Part shown: positions 8,660-17,938 of the stretch, one piece after another | Position numbering within the stretch: the stretch's first letter is position 1 | Layout: each line of letters opens with the position of its first letter | Notes under the pieces: generated by a model | What the model saw: the letters and a program-made list of their open reading frames with translations, nothing else | Database searches by the model: none | What the model was told of the DNA's origin: nothing | DNA from: an uncultured Alphaproteobacteria bacterium | Lineage (GTDB): Bacteria; Pseudomonadota; Alphaproteobacteria; Sphingomonadales; Sphingomonadaceae | NCBI GenBank assembly: GCA_903934325.1 | Contig: CAIZNH010000005.1 | Location: 1 to 64,000, forward strand | DNA length: 64,000 nucleotides | Reading direction: 5' to 3' | Position numbers and translations under genes: made by a program

Positions 8660-9703
8660 ATGGGCCGACGACCCTCCCGTGCCGAACACCCGGCGCTCTC
8701 GCCCGATCCTCGTGGCAGTCCCGCTCCCCGGCGCGCCCGGGTGGAGCTCACCTTCGAGAACCAGTCGCTGCTCGGCCCGCTGTTCGGCCAGTTCGATGCC
8801 AATCTGGTGCAGGTCGAAAACCGGCTCGGGGTCTATATCCACGCGCGCGGCCATCAGGTGCTGATCGAAGGGCCGGAGGATGATGTCGCCCGCGCCCGCG
8901 AGACGCTGAAGACCATGTATGACCGGCTCGCGCGCGGCGAAGCGCTCGATAGCGGTGCGGTGGAAAGCATGATCGCCATGTCGGCCGAACCGACGCTGGA
9001 AGGGATCATCTCGGGCGATATGGGCACGCCTCCGATCATGATCCGCACGCGCAAGAAAACCATCGTGCCGCGCTCGGCGACGCAGATCGAATACATGCGC
9101 TCCCTGGCCAAGGACGACATTATCTTCGCGCTTGGTCCGGCAGGGACGGGCAAGACCTATATCGCGGTGGCGCAGGCGGTGAGCCAGCTGATCAGCGGCA
9201 GCGTGCAGCGCCTGATCCTCTCGCGCCCGGCGGTGGAGGCGGGCGAAAAGCTCGGCTTCCTGCCCGGCGACATGAAGGAGAAGGTCGATCCCTATCTGCG
9301 CCCGCTCTACGATGCCTTGAACGACTGCATGCCGCCCGAGCAGGTCGAGCGGCGGCTGGCCAATGGCGAGATCGAGATCGCGCCGATCGCCTTCATGCGC
9401 GGGCGCACGCTGGCTGACAGCTTCATCATTCTCGACGAGGCGCAGAACACCACGCGCGAACAGATGAAGATGTTCCTCACCCGCTTCGGCCAGAACAGCC
9501 GGATGGTGATTTGCGGCGACCCCCGGCAGGTCGACATCCCCGGCGGGCCGCGCATGAGCGGGCTCAATGATGCGGTCGAGCGGCTGGAGGGGGTCGAAGG
9601 CTTCGGCACGATCCGCTTCTCGGCCGCCGACGTGGTACGCCACCCGATCGTGGGCCGGATCGTCGAGGCTTACGAAGGCAATGGCGAGGGCGAGGGCGCA
9701 TGA
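8660..9703 (+). CDS. phoH: PhoH family ATPase
   Basis: 347 residues with an N-terminal KH-like region and a RecA-type ATPase: Walker A GPAGTGKT at 159-166 and Walker B FIILDEAQNTT about 100 residues later. PhoH proteins are RNA-linked ATPases of unsettled role, commonly genetically linked to ybeY. The ATG at 8660 follows aaagga; the frame is open far upstream only because of high GC. The stop overlaps the next ORF by 4 bases (ATGA), suggesting co-transcription. Confidence 0.93.
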   Translation: MGRRPSRAEHPALSPDPRGSPAPRRARVELTFENQSLLGPLFGQFDANLVQVENRLGVYIHARGHQVLIEGPEDDVARARETLKTMYDRLARGEALDSGAVESMIAMSAEPTLEGIISGDMGTPPIMIRTRKKTIVPRSATQIEYMRSLAKDDIIFALGPAGTGKTYIAVAQAVSQLISGSVQRLILSRPAVEAGEKLGFLPGDMKEKVDPYLRPLYDALNDCMPPEQVERRLANGEIEIAPIAFMRGRTLADSFIILDEAQNTTREQMKMFLTRFGQNSRMVICGDPRQVDIPGGPRMSGLNDAVERLEGVEGFGTIRFSAADVVRHPIVGRIVEAYEGNGEGEGA

Positions 9704-10200
9704 GGCTGTCGCTGCTGGCGCTGCCCGCCCTGCTGCTGGCTGGGCAGGCGGCCCACGCCGAATATGGCGCCACGCGTTGGGGCATGACCGCCGATGAAGT
9801 CGTTGCTGCCGTCGGCGGGGATGTGCGCAAGGTGAAGGACAAGCGGGACCAGCGCTCCCTCAATCACCAGAAGCTCGCCACCTCGACCTTCTCCGAAGGG
9901 GGGATTGCCTATGTCGCGAACTACTATTTCGGCGAGAAGGGCAAGGGGCTGACGCTGGTGCGGATCGAGCCTGCCGCGCCCGAGCATGACTGCGAGGCGA
10001 TGCTGGCCGCCTATACCGCGCGGCTGGGGCCGGGCATTGATCAGCAGCAGCCGATTGTGGCGCCGAACTTCAGCAATACCTCGGTCCAGTGGCGCACTGG
10101 CCCCGGCGAGGAAGTGGCCGAATATACCGCGATCCGCATCAACGGGCGGATGCGCTATTGCCACGTGCTCCATCAGGAGCGCGACTTCGTGCAGAACTAG
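9700..10200 (+). CDS. Secreted protein of unknown function
   Basis: 166 residues beginning with a clear signal peptide (MRLSLLALPALLLAGQAAHA, likely cut after AHA), followed by a short domain that opens YGATRWGMTADEVVAAVGG, a pattern reminiscent of periplasmic proteins in which a WGMT/S motif precedes a helix. Two cysteines (in EHDCEA and YCHV) could form a disulfide. It overlaps phoH by 4 bases and so is probably translated with it, though the usual neighbour there is ybeY. I do not recognise the family. Confidence 0.75.
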   Translation: MRLSLLALPALLLAGQAAHAEYGATRWGMTADEVVAAVGGDVRKVKDKRDQRSLNHQKLATSTFSEGGIAYVANYYFGEKGKGLTLVRIEPAAPEHDCEAMLAAYTARLGPGIDQQQPIVAPNFSNTSVQWRTGPGEEVAEYTAIRINGRMRYCHVLHQERDFVQN

Positions 10201-10201
10201 C

Positions 10202-11650
10202 CTATTCCGGCTGCGGCGGGGCCGGCCAGAGGTGCGAGGGGCTGATCGTCTGGAACCACACGATCACATCGTGGCCCATGCGCACCGGCAGAGGAAACTC
10301 GCCCATGTCGAGATTGGTGACCTGCCAGATTTCCGGATTGGCGATCCAGCCCGACCAGCCGCGCCAATAGGGACGGCCTGCCCAGCTCGCCACCGGGCCA
10401 TCGGCGGGCAGCTTCGCCAGATCCATCCACAGCGCCTGGTGGCCGGTGCGGTCGAACACATGGCCCAGTTCGCCCGGACGGTTGTTGGGCAGATTGAACG
10501 GCTCGAAGGTCTGGCGCTGCGAGGCTTTCAGCACGTCGGCGCCTTCGGCCACCTTCGTCGCGCGGAATGCGCCCAGTGACCAGGTGAAGCCCACGCTCGC
10601 ATAATCCTCGCCCAGCTTCTCGCGCAGCACCGTGCCGACGGTGACGAAGCCGACCATGTCGACAATCTCTGGCAGATCCTCCATCACATGCCTGTCATGC
10701 GCCCAAACTAGGCCGCGCTCGCCTTCGGCCAGCATGGCGAGCGCGTTTTCGGCCATGTAGCGGTCGCGCCGTCCGAAATAGGCGGGATCGGCCTTGGACT
10801 TGTCGGCATCATTGCGTTCGAATTCGAAGGCGAGGAAGGCCTGCCGGGCGCTGCGCGCGGCCGAGCGAGCCTCGCCGAAACCGGGATCGGCGCGCACGGC
10901 ATCGGAGGCTGCCTCGAACCACGCGTCAAGCTGCGCGCTGGCGGCAAGGGCGCGCTGGGCTTCGGGCAGCGCCGCATCGACCAGCCAGTCGACAAAGCGG
11001 GTGCGCGGCTTGTCCATCGCCGCAATCAGCCCGCCAAACTCCCCGCGCAAACGGGCGGCGGCGGCCGGATCATGCCGCTCGACCAGCGCCAGCGCGGCGG
11101 CTGCATCGCGCCCGCCATCCTGACAATCCACCCCCACGATCCGCACCTTGCGGCTCGCCGTGCGGTTCCAGTTGCGCAGCCACAAGAGCAGCCCGCCGAA
11201 CTCGTCGTTCTTCCAGATCCGGAAGAAGGCGGTGGCCTGCATCGCCTCGGCAGGATCGCCGCTGCCCTCGCGGATATAGCGGTCAAATGCCAACGCGGGC
11301 AGGCGGTTGGCTTCGAGGATCAGCACATCGGCCTTGCCGGAGATGACGAGCTGCTTGATCAGTTCCGCCTTGAAGGCCTGATCCTGATGCGATCCGTGGG
11401 TCGCCTCGCCGATCCCGATCACCCGCGCGCTCCCCAGCCTTTCGGCCAGCGGGGCAAGCGTCGAGGCGTCATAGGCGGAGGGATCGAATGGCGTCGCCGC
11501 CGCCGCAAGCCATGCGAGGGCGGCAGCCTCCTCCTCGGCGCTTGCGGGGGTGAGATCGGGCATGGGGAGATCGGCCGGCATCTGGCCCAGCGCGGGGCTG
11601 GCAAGGAGGCTCACGGCCCCGGCGGCGATCACGACGAGTTTGCGGTGCAT
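10202..11650 (-). CDS. Erythromycin esterase-like protein, exported
   Basis: 482 residues: a signal peptide (HRKLVVIAAGAVSLLASPALGQ), then an erythromycin-esterase domain with the conserved GIGEATHGSHQ motif, whose E and H are needed for hydrolysis in EreA/EreB. Members of this large family from environmental bacteria often do not act on macrolides, so resistance should not be assumed. The gene lies on the opposite strand inside the phoH-ybeY interval and ends 1 base from the convergent secreted-protein gene. The ATG at 11650 follows ggggac; an in-frame GTG lies at 11665. Confidence 0.85.
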   Translation of the reverse strand: MHRKLVVIAAGAVSLLASPALGQMPADLPMPDLTPASAEEEAAALAWLAAAATPFDPSAYDASTLAPLAERLGSARVIGIGEATHGSHQDQAFKAELIKQLVISGKADVLILEANRLPALAFDRYIREGSGDPAEAMQATAFFRIWKNDEFGGLLLWLRNWNRTASRKVRIVGVDCQDGGRDAAAALALVERHDPAAAARLRGEFGGLIAAMDKPRTRFVDWLVDAALPEAQRALAASAQLDAWFEAASDAVRADPGFGEARSAARSARQAFLAFEFERNDADKSKADPAYFGRRDRYMAENALAMLAEGERGLVWAHDRHVMEDLPEIVDMVGFVTVGTVLREKLGEDYASVGFTWSLGAFRATKVAEGADVLKASQRQTFEPFNLPNNRPGELGHVFDRTGHQALWMDLAKLPADGPVASWAGRPYWRGWSGWIANPEIWQVTNLDMGEFPLPVRMGHDVIVWFQTISPSHLWPAPPQPE

Positions 11651-11788
11651 TCTGTCCCCCGACACCCGGGCGATACCCGGTCAATGGCATCGGCTTGTTG
11701 GCATTGGCGCGGCGGAAGAGGCGACAGAAAACGTATCCGGGACGCGCGCCTTTTGCATGGGCGCCGCTGTGCGCTATGGGCAGGCGCA

Positions 11789-12268
11789 ATGCAGCTGGAT
11801 ATCGACATAGAGGATTGGCCCCAGGGGGACTGGGAAGCGCTGGCGGAGCGGGCTGCGGCAGCGGTAGGCGAGGGCGAGCCGTGCCTTGCCCTCCCGCGCC
11901 TTATCGTGAGCCTGCTGTTCACATCTGATGCCGAGGTTCACACCCTCAACCGCGAATGGCGGCAGCGCGACAAGCCCACCAACGTGCTATCCTTCCCGAT
12001 GCTGGAGCGCGAGGAACTCGAATCGCTCGGCGCGGATGGCCCGCCGGAAATGCTCGGCGATATCGCGCTCGCCTACGCAACCTGCGCGCGCGAGGCGGCG
12101 GAAAAGGGCGTCACGCTGGAAGCCCATGCCACGCACCTGATTGTCCACGGGCTGCTCCATCTGGCCGGTCACGATCATGTCCTTTCGGATGCACAGGCCG
12201 AGCAAATGGAAGCGCTGGAAACCGCGATACTTGCAAAACTGGGCATCGCTGACCCATATGGCGACTGA
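11789..12268 (+). CDS. ybeY: Endoribonuclease YbeY
   Basis: 159 residues with the YbeY signature HGLLHLAGHDH; H120, H124 and H130 bind the catalytic zinc. NVLSFPM is the conserved substrate-site motif. YbeY works in 16S rRNA 3'-end maturation and ribosome quality control. It stands in its usual place between phoH and corC, although two extra genes separate it from phoH here. The start is the only ATG consistent with family length; the long upstream open frame is a GC artefact. Confidence 0.95.
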   Translation: MQLDIDIEDWPQGDWEALAERAAAAVGEGEPCLALPRLIVSLLFTSDAEVHTLNREWRQRDKPTNVLSFPMLEREELESLGADGPPEMLGDIALAYATCAREAAEKGVTLEAHATHLIVHGLLHLAGHDHVLSDAQAEQMEALETAILAKLGIADPYGD

Positions 12269-12295
12269 AACTGCGTAGGAGCCACTCGCAAGGCC

Positions 12296-13225
12296 ATGGC
12301 CGATTCCCATTCGCCCGCGTCCCAACCCGGAGATGCGGACAGTAGCAGCGGGCTGTGGCCTGCATTGCGCAAGATCCTCGGGCTGGAAGGCGCGCGTTCC
12401 CTGCGCGAGCAGCTCGAAGAAGCGATCGACGAGCACGAGGACGAGAACGACAGCGTCGCTGCCGAAGATCGCAGCCATGCGCGCGGCGACCTGTCGCGCA
12501 CCGAGCGCCAGATGCTGCGCAACCTCCTGCATTTCTCCGAGCATGACGCCGATGACGTCGCCGTGCCGCGCGGCGAGATCATCGCGGTGGATGCAGCGAT
12601 CAGCTGGGACGATCTGGTCGCGGCCTTCTGCGAGCACGGCCATTCGCGCATGCCGGTCTATCGCGAGACGCTCGATGACGTGATCGGGATGATCCACATC
12701 AAGGACGTCTTCACCTTCCTCGCCACCGGCACGCCGCCGCCTGACGACTGGGCGACGCTGCTGCGCCAGCCGCTCTACGTACCCCAGGCCCGCGGCGCGC
12801 TCGATGTGCTGGCCGATATGCGCGCCAAGCGGGTCCACCTGGCGATCGTGGTCGATGAATTCTCCGGCACCGACGGCCTCATCACCATCGAGGATCTGGT
12901 CGAGGAAATCATCGGCGAGATCGAGGACGAGCATGATGATGCGCCAGAGGCCCTGATCGTTCCGCTCGGCGAGGGGATATGGGATGCCGATGCCCGCGCC
13001 GAGCTCGACGATGTCGCCGAACTGGTCGATCCGCGCCTCGCCGAGGTGGAGGAGGCGGTCGACACGCTGGGCGGGCTCGCCTTCGTGCTGGCCGAAGCGG
13101 TGCCGCCGGTCGGCACAGTGCTCGAACACCCGAGCGGCTGGCGGATCGAGGTGACGGCGGGCGACGAAACCCACGTTACGCGCCTGCGTCTGCACCCTCC
13201 GGCGCGCGAGGTAGAGGTGCAGTAG
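12296..13225 (+). CDS. corC: CorC/HlyC-type CBS-domain protein
   Basis: 309 residues with a charged N-terminus, two CBS domains (about 85-205, including [11 protein letters not shown] and [28 protein letters not shown]) and a C-terminal CorC_HlyC domain (about 225-305). There are no membrane segments, so this is the soluble form linked to magnesium/cobalt efflux and membrane integrity. It follows ybeY by 27 bases. In many alphaproteobacteria lnt comes next; here a LysR gene follows instead. Confidence 0.92.
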   Translation: MADSHSPASQPGDADSSSGLWPALRKILGLEGARSLREQLEEAIDEHEDENDSVAAEDRSHARGDLSRTERQMLRNLLHFSEHDADDVAVPRGEIIAVDAAISWDDLVAAFCEHGHSRMPVYRETLDDVIGMIHIKDVFTFLATGTPPPDDWATLLRQPLYVPQARGALDVLADMRAKRVHLAIVVDEFSGTDGLITIEDLVEEIIGEIEDEHDDAPEALIVPLGEGIWDADARAELDDVAELVDPRLAEVEEAVDTLGGLAFVLAEAVPPVGTVLEHPSGWRIEVTAGDETHVTRLRLHPPAREVEVQ

Positions 13226-13317
13226 GCGCAACTTTTTGCCGCTTTGCACAATTTTTCTTCGATTTTTTGCATCCGAACCGCGTTTCAGGCGTATCTGTTT
13301 CAACAAGGAGACAGAAC

Positions 13318-14202
13318 ATGCCTGCACGTCGATTGCCCCCTCTGCGCGCGCTGGAAGCCTTCATGCGCACCGTGCGGCTGGGCTCGGCCCGGGCGGCGGC
13401 GGAAGAGATCGGTCTCAGCCCCTCGGCGCTGTCGCGGCGGATCAGCAATCTGGAAGAATTCGTCGGCAAGAAGCTGTTCACCCGCGCGCGCCAGTCGATG
13501 CAGCTGACCGACGAGGGGCAGGCCTTCTACGAGGCGGTGAACCCGCATATGGAAGCGCTGGCAAGGGCGGTGGAGAGCCAGTCGGACAATATCGCCCTGC
13601 TGCGCCTGCGCCTTGGCGTGCTGCCGATGTTCGGCAGCCAGCGCCTGTTTCCGCGCCTTGGCGAATTGCGCAAGCGCCACCCGCTGCTGCACATCGACAT
13701 CGACACCGCCCCGCATCTGGAAGACCGGGTGGGCGATACGCTCGATGCCGCGATCATCCTGTCGCGCGGGCCCGCGAGCGGGCTGCACGCGGTGCGGCTT
13801 GATCACAATCTAGTCCATGCGATCTGCAGCCGCGAGCTGGCCCGCGGGATCGGTCCGGTGATCACTCCCGAGGCGATGGCCAAGCAGACCTTCCTCATTC
13901 ACAACGAATTGCCCGAGAGCTTTGTCGCGTGGAAGAAGGCCAACGGGCTTGAGCAGATGGACCCGGCAGCGATCGACCATTACGATTCGGGCGCACTGAT
14001 GCTGGAGGCCGCCGCCCAGGGGCTCGGCATCGCGATCATGCACGATGATCACCTGCGCCGCGCCAACGACAACCGGCTCACCAATCTCACCGGCAAGCCG
14101 GTCGAGAGCCCCTATTCCTACTGGTTCGTGTGCAAGCCGGTGGCGCTGGAAAGTCGCCCGGTGCGGATCTTCCACGACTGGCTGGTGCGCGCGGGGTTGT
14201 AA
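13318..14202 (+). CDS. LysR-family transcriptional regulator, GcvA-like
   Basis: 294 residues with an N-terminal winged helix-turn-helix (PPLRALEAFMRTVRLGSARAAAEEIGLSPSALSRRISNLE) and a periplasmic-binding-protein-like effector domain. The opening PPLRALEAF is typical of the GcvA subgroup. A strong aaggag precedes the ATG. LysR genes are usually divergent from their targets; here the upstream neighbour corC is codirectional, so the target is unclear. The gene ends 3 bases before the convergent plsC. Confidence 0.88.
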   Translation: MPARRLPPLRALEAFMRTVRLGSARAAAEEIGLSPSALSRRISNLEEFVGKKLFTRARQSMQLTDEGQAFYEAVNPHMEALARAVESQSDNIALLRLRLGVLPMFGSQRLFPRLGELRKRHPLLHIDIDTAPHLEDRVGDTLDAAIILSRGPASGLHAVRLDHNLVHAICSRELARGIGPVITPEAMAKQTFLIHNELPESFVAWKKANGLEQMDPAAIDHYDSGALMLEAAAQGLGIAIMHDDHLRRANDNRLTNLTGKPVESPYSYWFVCKPVALESRPVRIFHDWLVRAGL

Positions 14203-14205
14203 GGC

Positions 14206-15069
14206 CTATTCGGCCGCCTCGTTCTTGGGCTGATAGCGCACCGGGGCGACCGTGTGCGCAAAGGGGCGCAAGGGCTTGCCGAGGATTTCCGTCAGCGCCT
14301 CCTCGATCCGGCGACGCGCTTCGGTGCTGATCGCCTTGCGGCCCTTGAATTCCTCAGGGCTGAAGGGTTCAAGATAGTAGAGCCGCAGGCGGAAGGTGCC
14401 CTTGCGTGAGAGCACCCGCTTGGCGTTGTTGACGCCGCTTTCCTCGCCGATCCAGCCGATCCACTCAGCTACGGCCCCGTAATCGAGCACCACCGGTTGA
14501 ACCAGCACGCCGGGCGGCGGCGGTTCGAGCACGGACAGCATCGAGGTCTTGAACGGCAGCAGCGATTGCCCGTCGGTGGTGGTGCCTTCGGGGAAGACCG
14601 TGACCGACCAGTTATCGACCAGCGCGTCTTTCAGGGCATTGATCTGCTCGGCCACGCCCATGCGATGCTCGCGCTTCACAAAGACGGTGCGGTTGAGGCT
14701 GGCGAGCCAGCCCACCACCGGCGCCTCGGCCAGTTCCGCCTTGGCGACGAAGGCCGTCCCGCTCGCGCCAGCCAGCGCGAGGATGTCGACCCACGAGAGG
14801 TGGTTGGCGACATAGAACACGTCGCGCTTCAGGTGGGTGCCATGCACATCCACCCGCGCGCCGCACACCCTTGCGGCATAGCGCAGGAACAGCATCGGGA
14901 AGGGCGAGCCATAGGCGACGACGCGGTAAAGGTAGTGCAGCGGCACGAAGACTGCGATCAGCCCGATCAGCGCCAGTGTGCGCAGGGCGAGGCGCACCCA
15001 GCCCATCGGCGAAACCGGCGTGCTCTCACCCCGCGCGGCAGCAGCGCGCAGATCGGTCTCAGTCGTCAC
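14206..15069 (-). CDS. plsC: 1-acyl-sn-glycerol-3-phosphate acyltransferase
   Basis: 287 residues with an N-terminal hydrophobic segment (RLALRTLALIGLIAVFVPLHYLY), acyltransferase motif I NHLSWVD (HxxxxD) and motif III FPEGTTTDG. It transfers an acyl chain to lysophosphatidate in phospholipid synthesis at the inner membrane. The start chosen is a GTG that overlaps the end of fur by 11 bases; an ATG at 15006 is an alternative. The fur-plsC order recurs in sphingomonads, but no direct regulatory link is shown. Confidence 0.88.
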   Translation of the reverse strand: MTTETDLRAAAARGESTPVSPMGWVRLALRTLALIGLIAVFVPLHYLYRVVAYGSPFPMLFLRYAARVCGARVDVHGTHLKRDVFYVANHLSWVDILALAGASGTAFVAKAELAEAPVVGWLASLNRTVFVKREHRMGVAEQINALKDALVDNWSVTVFPEGTTTDGQSLLPFKTSMLSVLEPPPPGVLVQPVVLDYGAVAEWIGWIGEESGVNNAKRVLSRKGTFRLRLYYLEPFSPEEFKGRKAISTEARRRIEEALTEILGKPLRPFAHTVAPVRYQPKNEAAE

Positions 15070-15493
15070 GCGAAAGCCGGACGCCGTAGAGTTCCATGCG
15101 GTGATCGACCAGCCGGTAGCCCAGCCGCTCGGCAATCTGGCGCTGGAGCGCTTCGACCTCGGGATCGACGAATTCGACCACCTTGCCGGTTTCGACATCG
15201 ATCAGGTGATCGTGGTGCGCTTCGGGCACGGGTTCGTAGCGCGAACGGCCATCGCCGAAATCATGGCGATCAAGGATGCCGGCCTCTTCGAACAAGCGCA
15301 CGGTGCGATAGACCGTCGCGATGGAGATCTTGGAATCGACCGCCGAGGCGCGGGCGTGCAGCAGTTCGACATCGGGGTGATCGTCGCTCTCCGACAGCAC
15401 CTTGGCGATGACGCGGCGCTGTTCGGTGATGCGCAGGCCCTTCTCGGCACACAACTGCTCAAGATCGATCTTCTGGTTCAATGACAGCTCCAT
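15059..15493 (-). CDS. fur: Fur-family transcriptional repressor
   Basis: 144 residues with a winged helix DNA-binding domain (QLCAEKGLRITEQRRVIAKVL; SIATVYRTVRLFEEAGIL) and a dimerisation domain with the metal-binding EAHHDHLIDVETGKVVEF. The CxxC structural zinc sites of gammaproteobacterial Fur are absent, as usual in alphaproteobacterial Fur/Mur proteins, which sense iron or manganese; which metal applies here cannot be told. The start at 15493 matches family length and has no good upstream competitor. Confidence 0.9.
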   Translation of the reverse strand: MELSLNQKIDLEQLCAEKGLRITEQRRVIAKVLSESDDHPDVELLHARASAVDSKISIATVYRTVRLFEEAGILDRHDFGDGRSRYEPVPEAHHDHLIDVETGKVVEFVDPEVEALQRQIAERLGYRLVDHRMELYGVRLSRDD

Positions 15494-15530
15494 CGCCTGC
15501 TGGCGTGGCCCGCAATGGGGACCCGTGAAT

Positions 15531-15566
15531 GAAAAAGCAGCCCCTTCCCTACAGGGACGGGGCTGC
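15531..15566 (-). terminator. Intrinsic terminator between mucR and fur
   Basis: On the minus strand a stem GCAGCCCC / GGGGCTGC with an inner CCCT/AGGG extension is followed by TTTTTC. It lies 57 bases past the mucR stop, so mucR is probably transcribed apart from fur. Confidence 0.85.
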
Positions 15567-15622
15567 TTGCTCAAGCGGGCCGTCCGCCCTCTCAACAGGG
15601 GCGGCAGCAGGCCGTATCAGGC

Positions 15623-16051
15623 TTACTTCTTGGCGCGGCGCGGGCGACCGGCGCCCGGCTTGCGACCAAGGCCGATCTTCTTGGCGAGATCGCGGCGGGT
15701 TTCGGCATAGTTGGGGGCGACCATCGGGTAATCGGCCGGCAGGCCCCAGCGCGCGCGATATTCCTCGGGCGAGAGGTTGTAGTTGGTGCGCAGGTAGCGC
15801 TTGAGCATCTTGAGTTTCTTGCCGTCTTCAAGACAGACGATGTAGTCCGGCTTCACCGAATTGCGCACGGCCACGGCCGGCTGCAGCTTGACCTCTTCGA
15901 CCACCGGCGCTTCGCCCAGGTTGGCGAGCGCGGTGTAGACGCTGGTGATCAGGCCGGGGAGATCGGTGACAGCGACATCATTGTTGCTGACATGCGCGGC
16001 AACAATATCGCTGGTGAGCGTGATAAGCGTTTCTTTCATTTCGATTTCCAT
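15623..16051 (-). CDS. mucR: MucR/Ros-family transcriptional regulator with degenerate zinc finger
   Basis: 142 residues matching MucR/Ros, including CLEDGKKLKMLKRYL and the conserved GLPADYPMVAPNYAE. These proteins are H-NS-like silencers and regulators of exopolysaccharide, motility and cell-cycle genes in alphaproteobacteria. In canonical Ros the finger is C2H2; here only one ligand cysteine (in IVCLEDG) is left, the other Cys position is D/Y and both His positions are Y/N (KRYLRTNYNL). DNA binding may rest on the basic residues without zinc. The start may be 16051 or the ATG at 16039. A terminator follows the gene. Confidence 0.88.
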   Translation of the reverse strand: MEIEMKETLITLTSDIVAAHVSNNDVAVTDLPGLITSVYTALANLGEAPVVEEVKLQPAVAVRNSVKPDYIVCLEDGKKLKMLKRYLRTNYNLSPEEYRARWGLPADYPMVAPNYAETRRDLAKKIGLGRKPGAGRPRRAKK

Positions 16052-16173
16052 GTCTTCTGCGAATCCCTCAGGGCATTTTTCCGGATATTTCCGGTATTTC
16101 GGGCATGGGGGAAAAGCACAGTTTTTGCAACTGGGCGAATAAACCCATTCCGGAGCAATCGACGAAAGACAAT

Positions 16174-16653
16174 TTATTCAATCGAAAGACCGAAAGTAAT
16201 CGCATCGATCCGCTCGCCATTGGCCATGCGATAATAGTTTGGCCGTTCGCCGATCGGTTCGAATCCGAGTTTACGATACAGGAACAGCGCAGGATTTCCG
16301 CGCCGCATTTCCAGATAGATACGGTTAACGCCGCGCTTGCGGCTTGCGGAAAACAGCTGGCCGATCAGGATCGCGCCGATCCCGCGGCGGCGGCAGCCGG
16401 GGGCAACCGCGATCAGCAGCAGCTCCTCTTCATCAAGCACATGGCGGCTCAGTACGAAGCCGCCAGCTGCCCGGTCGCTGCGATCATCGGCCGCGATCAG
16501 CATCCCGTCACCATCCACCACCAGCGCATGGGTGCTGGGCATCGACAGCGCATCGGCCACCTGCCGCCGGTTCCACGCCTCGCCATAAGCCGGATCGAAG
16601 GCCGCCTCCATCACCGCCATGATCCGGTCGAGGAGGGCGGGGGAGACGCTCAT
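16174..16653 (-). CDS. rimI: Ribosomal-protein-alanine N-acetyltransferase RimI
   Basis: 159 residues forming one GNAT domain, with the acetyl-CoA loop in VAPGCRRRGIGAILIGQL and the RimI-like end FLYRKLGFEPIGERPNYY. RimI acetylates the N-terminus of ribosomal protein S18. It overlaps the upstream tsaB by 4 bases, the normal gene pair in bacteria, and the two are surely co-translated. Confidence 0.92.
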   Translation of the reverse strand: MSVSPALLDRIMAVMEAAFDPAYGEAWNRRQVADALSMPSTHALVVDGDGMLIAADDRSDRAAGGFVLSRHVLDEEELLLIAVAPGCRRRGIGAILIGQLFSASRKRGVNRIYLEMRRGNPALFLYRKLGFEPIGERPNYYRMANGERIDAITFGLSIE

Positions 16654-17279
16654 GCCGGCAGCCGCTCGGCCATTGGCGTGGCATCGGGCCCGCGCCCGTA
16701 GATCGGCGCAAGATCGGCGGTGAGGCGCGCTGGCCCCAGCGATAGTGCGGCAGCGGCATCGGGGAGGGTTTCGATCACCTTATGCCGATCGCCCAGCAGC
16801 GCGGCAAATTCCCTTGCGCGGTTGCCGGCTATCACGCTCTGGCTCCCGCGCTCGGCAGCATCGGCGGGGGTGAGCGAGCGCACCTCGCCCTGCGGCGCGC
16901 CGTCGGCGGCGAAATCCTGCACGAACCATTCGCCATGCCCGCCATTGGTGCACACCGTCAGCGGCGCGCCGGGATGCTGATGAAGCGCCTGGGCTGCGAC
17001 GAGGGCGAGGGTGGGGTAGCCGAGCACCTCTGCCCCCCAGGCAAAGCCCAGCGCGCGGGCGGTGGCAAGACCGATGCGCACGCCGGTGAAGCTGCCCGGC
17101 CCAAGGCTGACGAGGATGCGTGTCGCGCGCCCCTTGGCAGGCAGGGCGGCGATCATCGGCACCAGTGCCTCGGCATGTCCGCGCCCGATCACGCGGTGCT
17201 CATGCGCCAGCAGCGTCTCGCCCTCGAACAGGGCGATGGAGCAGGCCTCCGAGGCGGTTTCGATTGCGAGCATGCGCAT
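16650..17279 (-). CDS. tsaB: tRNA threonylcarbamoyladenosine biosynthesis protein TsaB
   Basis: 209 residues with the ASKHA-fold opening LAIETASEACSIALFEG and the motif SLGPGSFTGVRIGLATARAL. TsaB is the inactive-ATPase partner that binds TsaD and TsaE to make t6A37 in ANN-decoding tRNAs. A second ATG at 17273 is possible. Positioned directly upstream of rimI as in most proteobacteria. Confidence 0.93.
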   Translation of the reverse strand: MRMLAIETASEACSIALFEGETLLAHEHRVIGRGHAEALVPMIAALPAKGRATRILVSLGPGSFTGVRIGLATARALGFAWGAEVLGYPTLALVAAQALHQHPGAPLTVCTNGGHGEWFVQDFAADGAPQGEVRSLTPADAAERGSQSVIAGNRAREFAALLGDRHKVIETLPDAAAALSLGPARLTADLAPIYGRGPDATPMAERLPA

Positions 17280-17329
17280 GCGGCCCGCCCTGCATCAGGC
17301 CGCGGGCGCGCGCAAGCGTGCGATGTGCT

Positions 17330-17938
17330 TCAAACGATGGTGTTGAAGGTGCCGAAATCCGGGCGCGGCGATCGACCGAAGATGCTGGCCGGATCGCCAT
17401 AGCCGAAAGAGCAGATGAAATTGACCCGGTGGCGCGGTTCATCGGCGAGGAAGGCTGCCGTAACGGCTGCCGGATCGAAGCCCGACATCGGCCCGACATC
17501 CAGCCCCAGCGCGCGGGCGGCGAGCATGAGATATGCCCCTTGGAGCGACGAGTTCCTGAAGGCTCCTTCCTCGCGGCCTGCCTCGTTGCCCTCAAACCAG
17601 CTCTTGGCGTCGGTATGCGGGAAGAGCCAGGGCAGCTCCTCGTGAAAGTCGATATCGTGGGCGATCACGGCGGTGACCGGCGCGGCGAGGACCTTGGCCT
17701 TGTTGCCCTCCATCACGCAGGCCGCGAGCTTTGCCTTGGCTTCGGGCGACTTCACCCACACGATCCGTGCCGGGAGCATGTTGGCCGAGGTCGGCGCCAT
17801 CTTGGCGAGATCCCAGATTGCGTGGAGCTGTTCGTCGCTCACCGGCTTGTCGAGCCAGCCATTATAGCTGCGCGCTTCGTTGAACAGCTGCGCGAGTGCC
17901 TGTGCGGACAGCGCGTGATCGTGGAACTGTACCGTCAT
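17330..17938 (-). CDS. Nitroreductase-family malonic semialdehyde reductase (RutE/HadB-like)
   Basis: 202 residues of the FMN-dependent nitroreductase fold, with [18 protein letters not shown] near the N-terminus (flavin phosphate site) and GYGDP near the end, close to RutE-type proteins that reduce malonic semialdehyde with NAD(P)H. It overlaps the upstream NifU-like gene by 4 bases (ATGA). A pyrimidine-degradation role would need rut genes, none of which are present, so the substrate is uncertain. Confidence 0.85.
   Translation of the reverse strand: MTVQFHDHALSAQALAQLFNEARSYNGWLDKPVSDEQLHAIWDLAKMAPTSANMLPARIVWVKSPEAKAKLAACVMEGNKAKVLAAPVTAVIAHDIDFHEELPWLFPHTDAKSWFEGNEAGREEGAFRNSSLQGAYLMLAARALGLDVGPMSGFDPAAVTAAFLADEPRHRVNFICSFGYGDPASIFGRSPRPDFGTFNTIV

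Noticed and set aside
10202..11650. Macrolide resistance gene
   Set aside because: The protein belongs to the erythromycin esterase superfamily by its GEATHG motif, but the family is broad, and a signal peptide and chromosomal housekeeping context do not indicate resistance.
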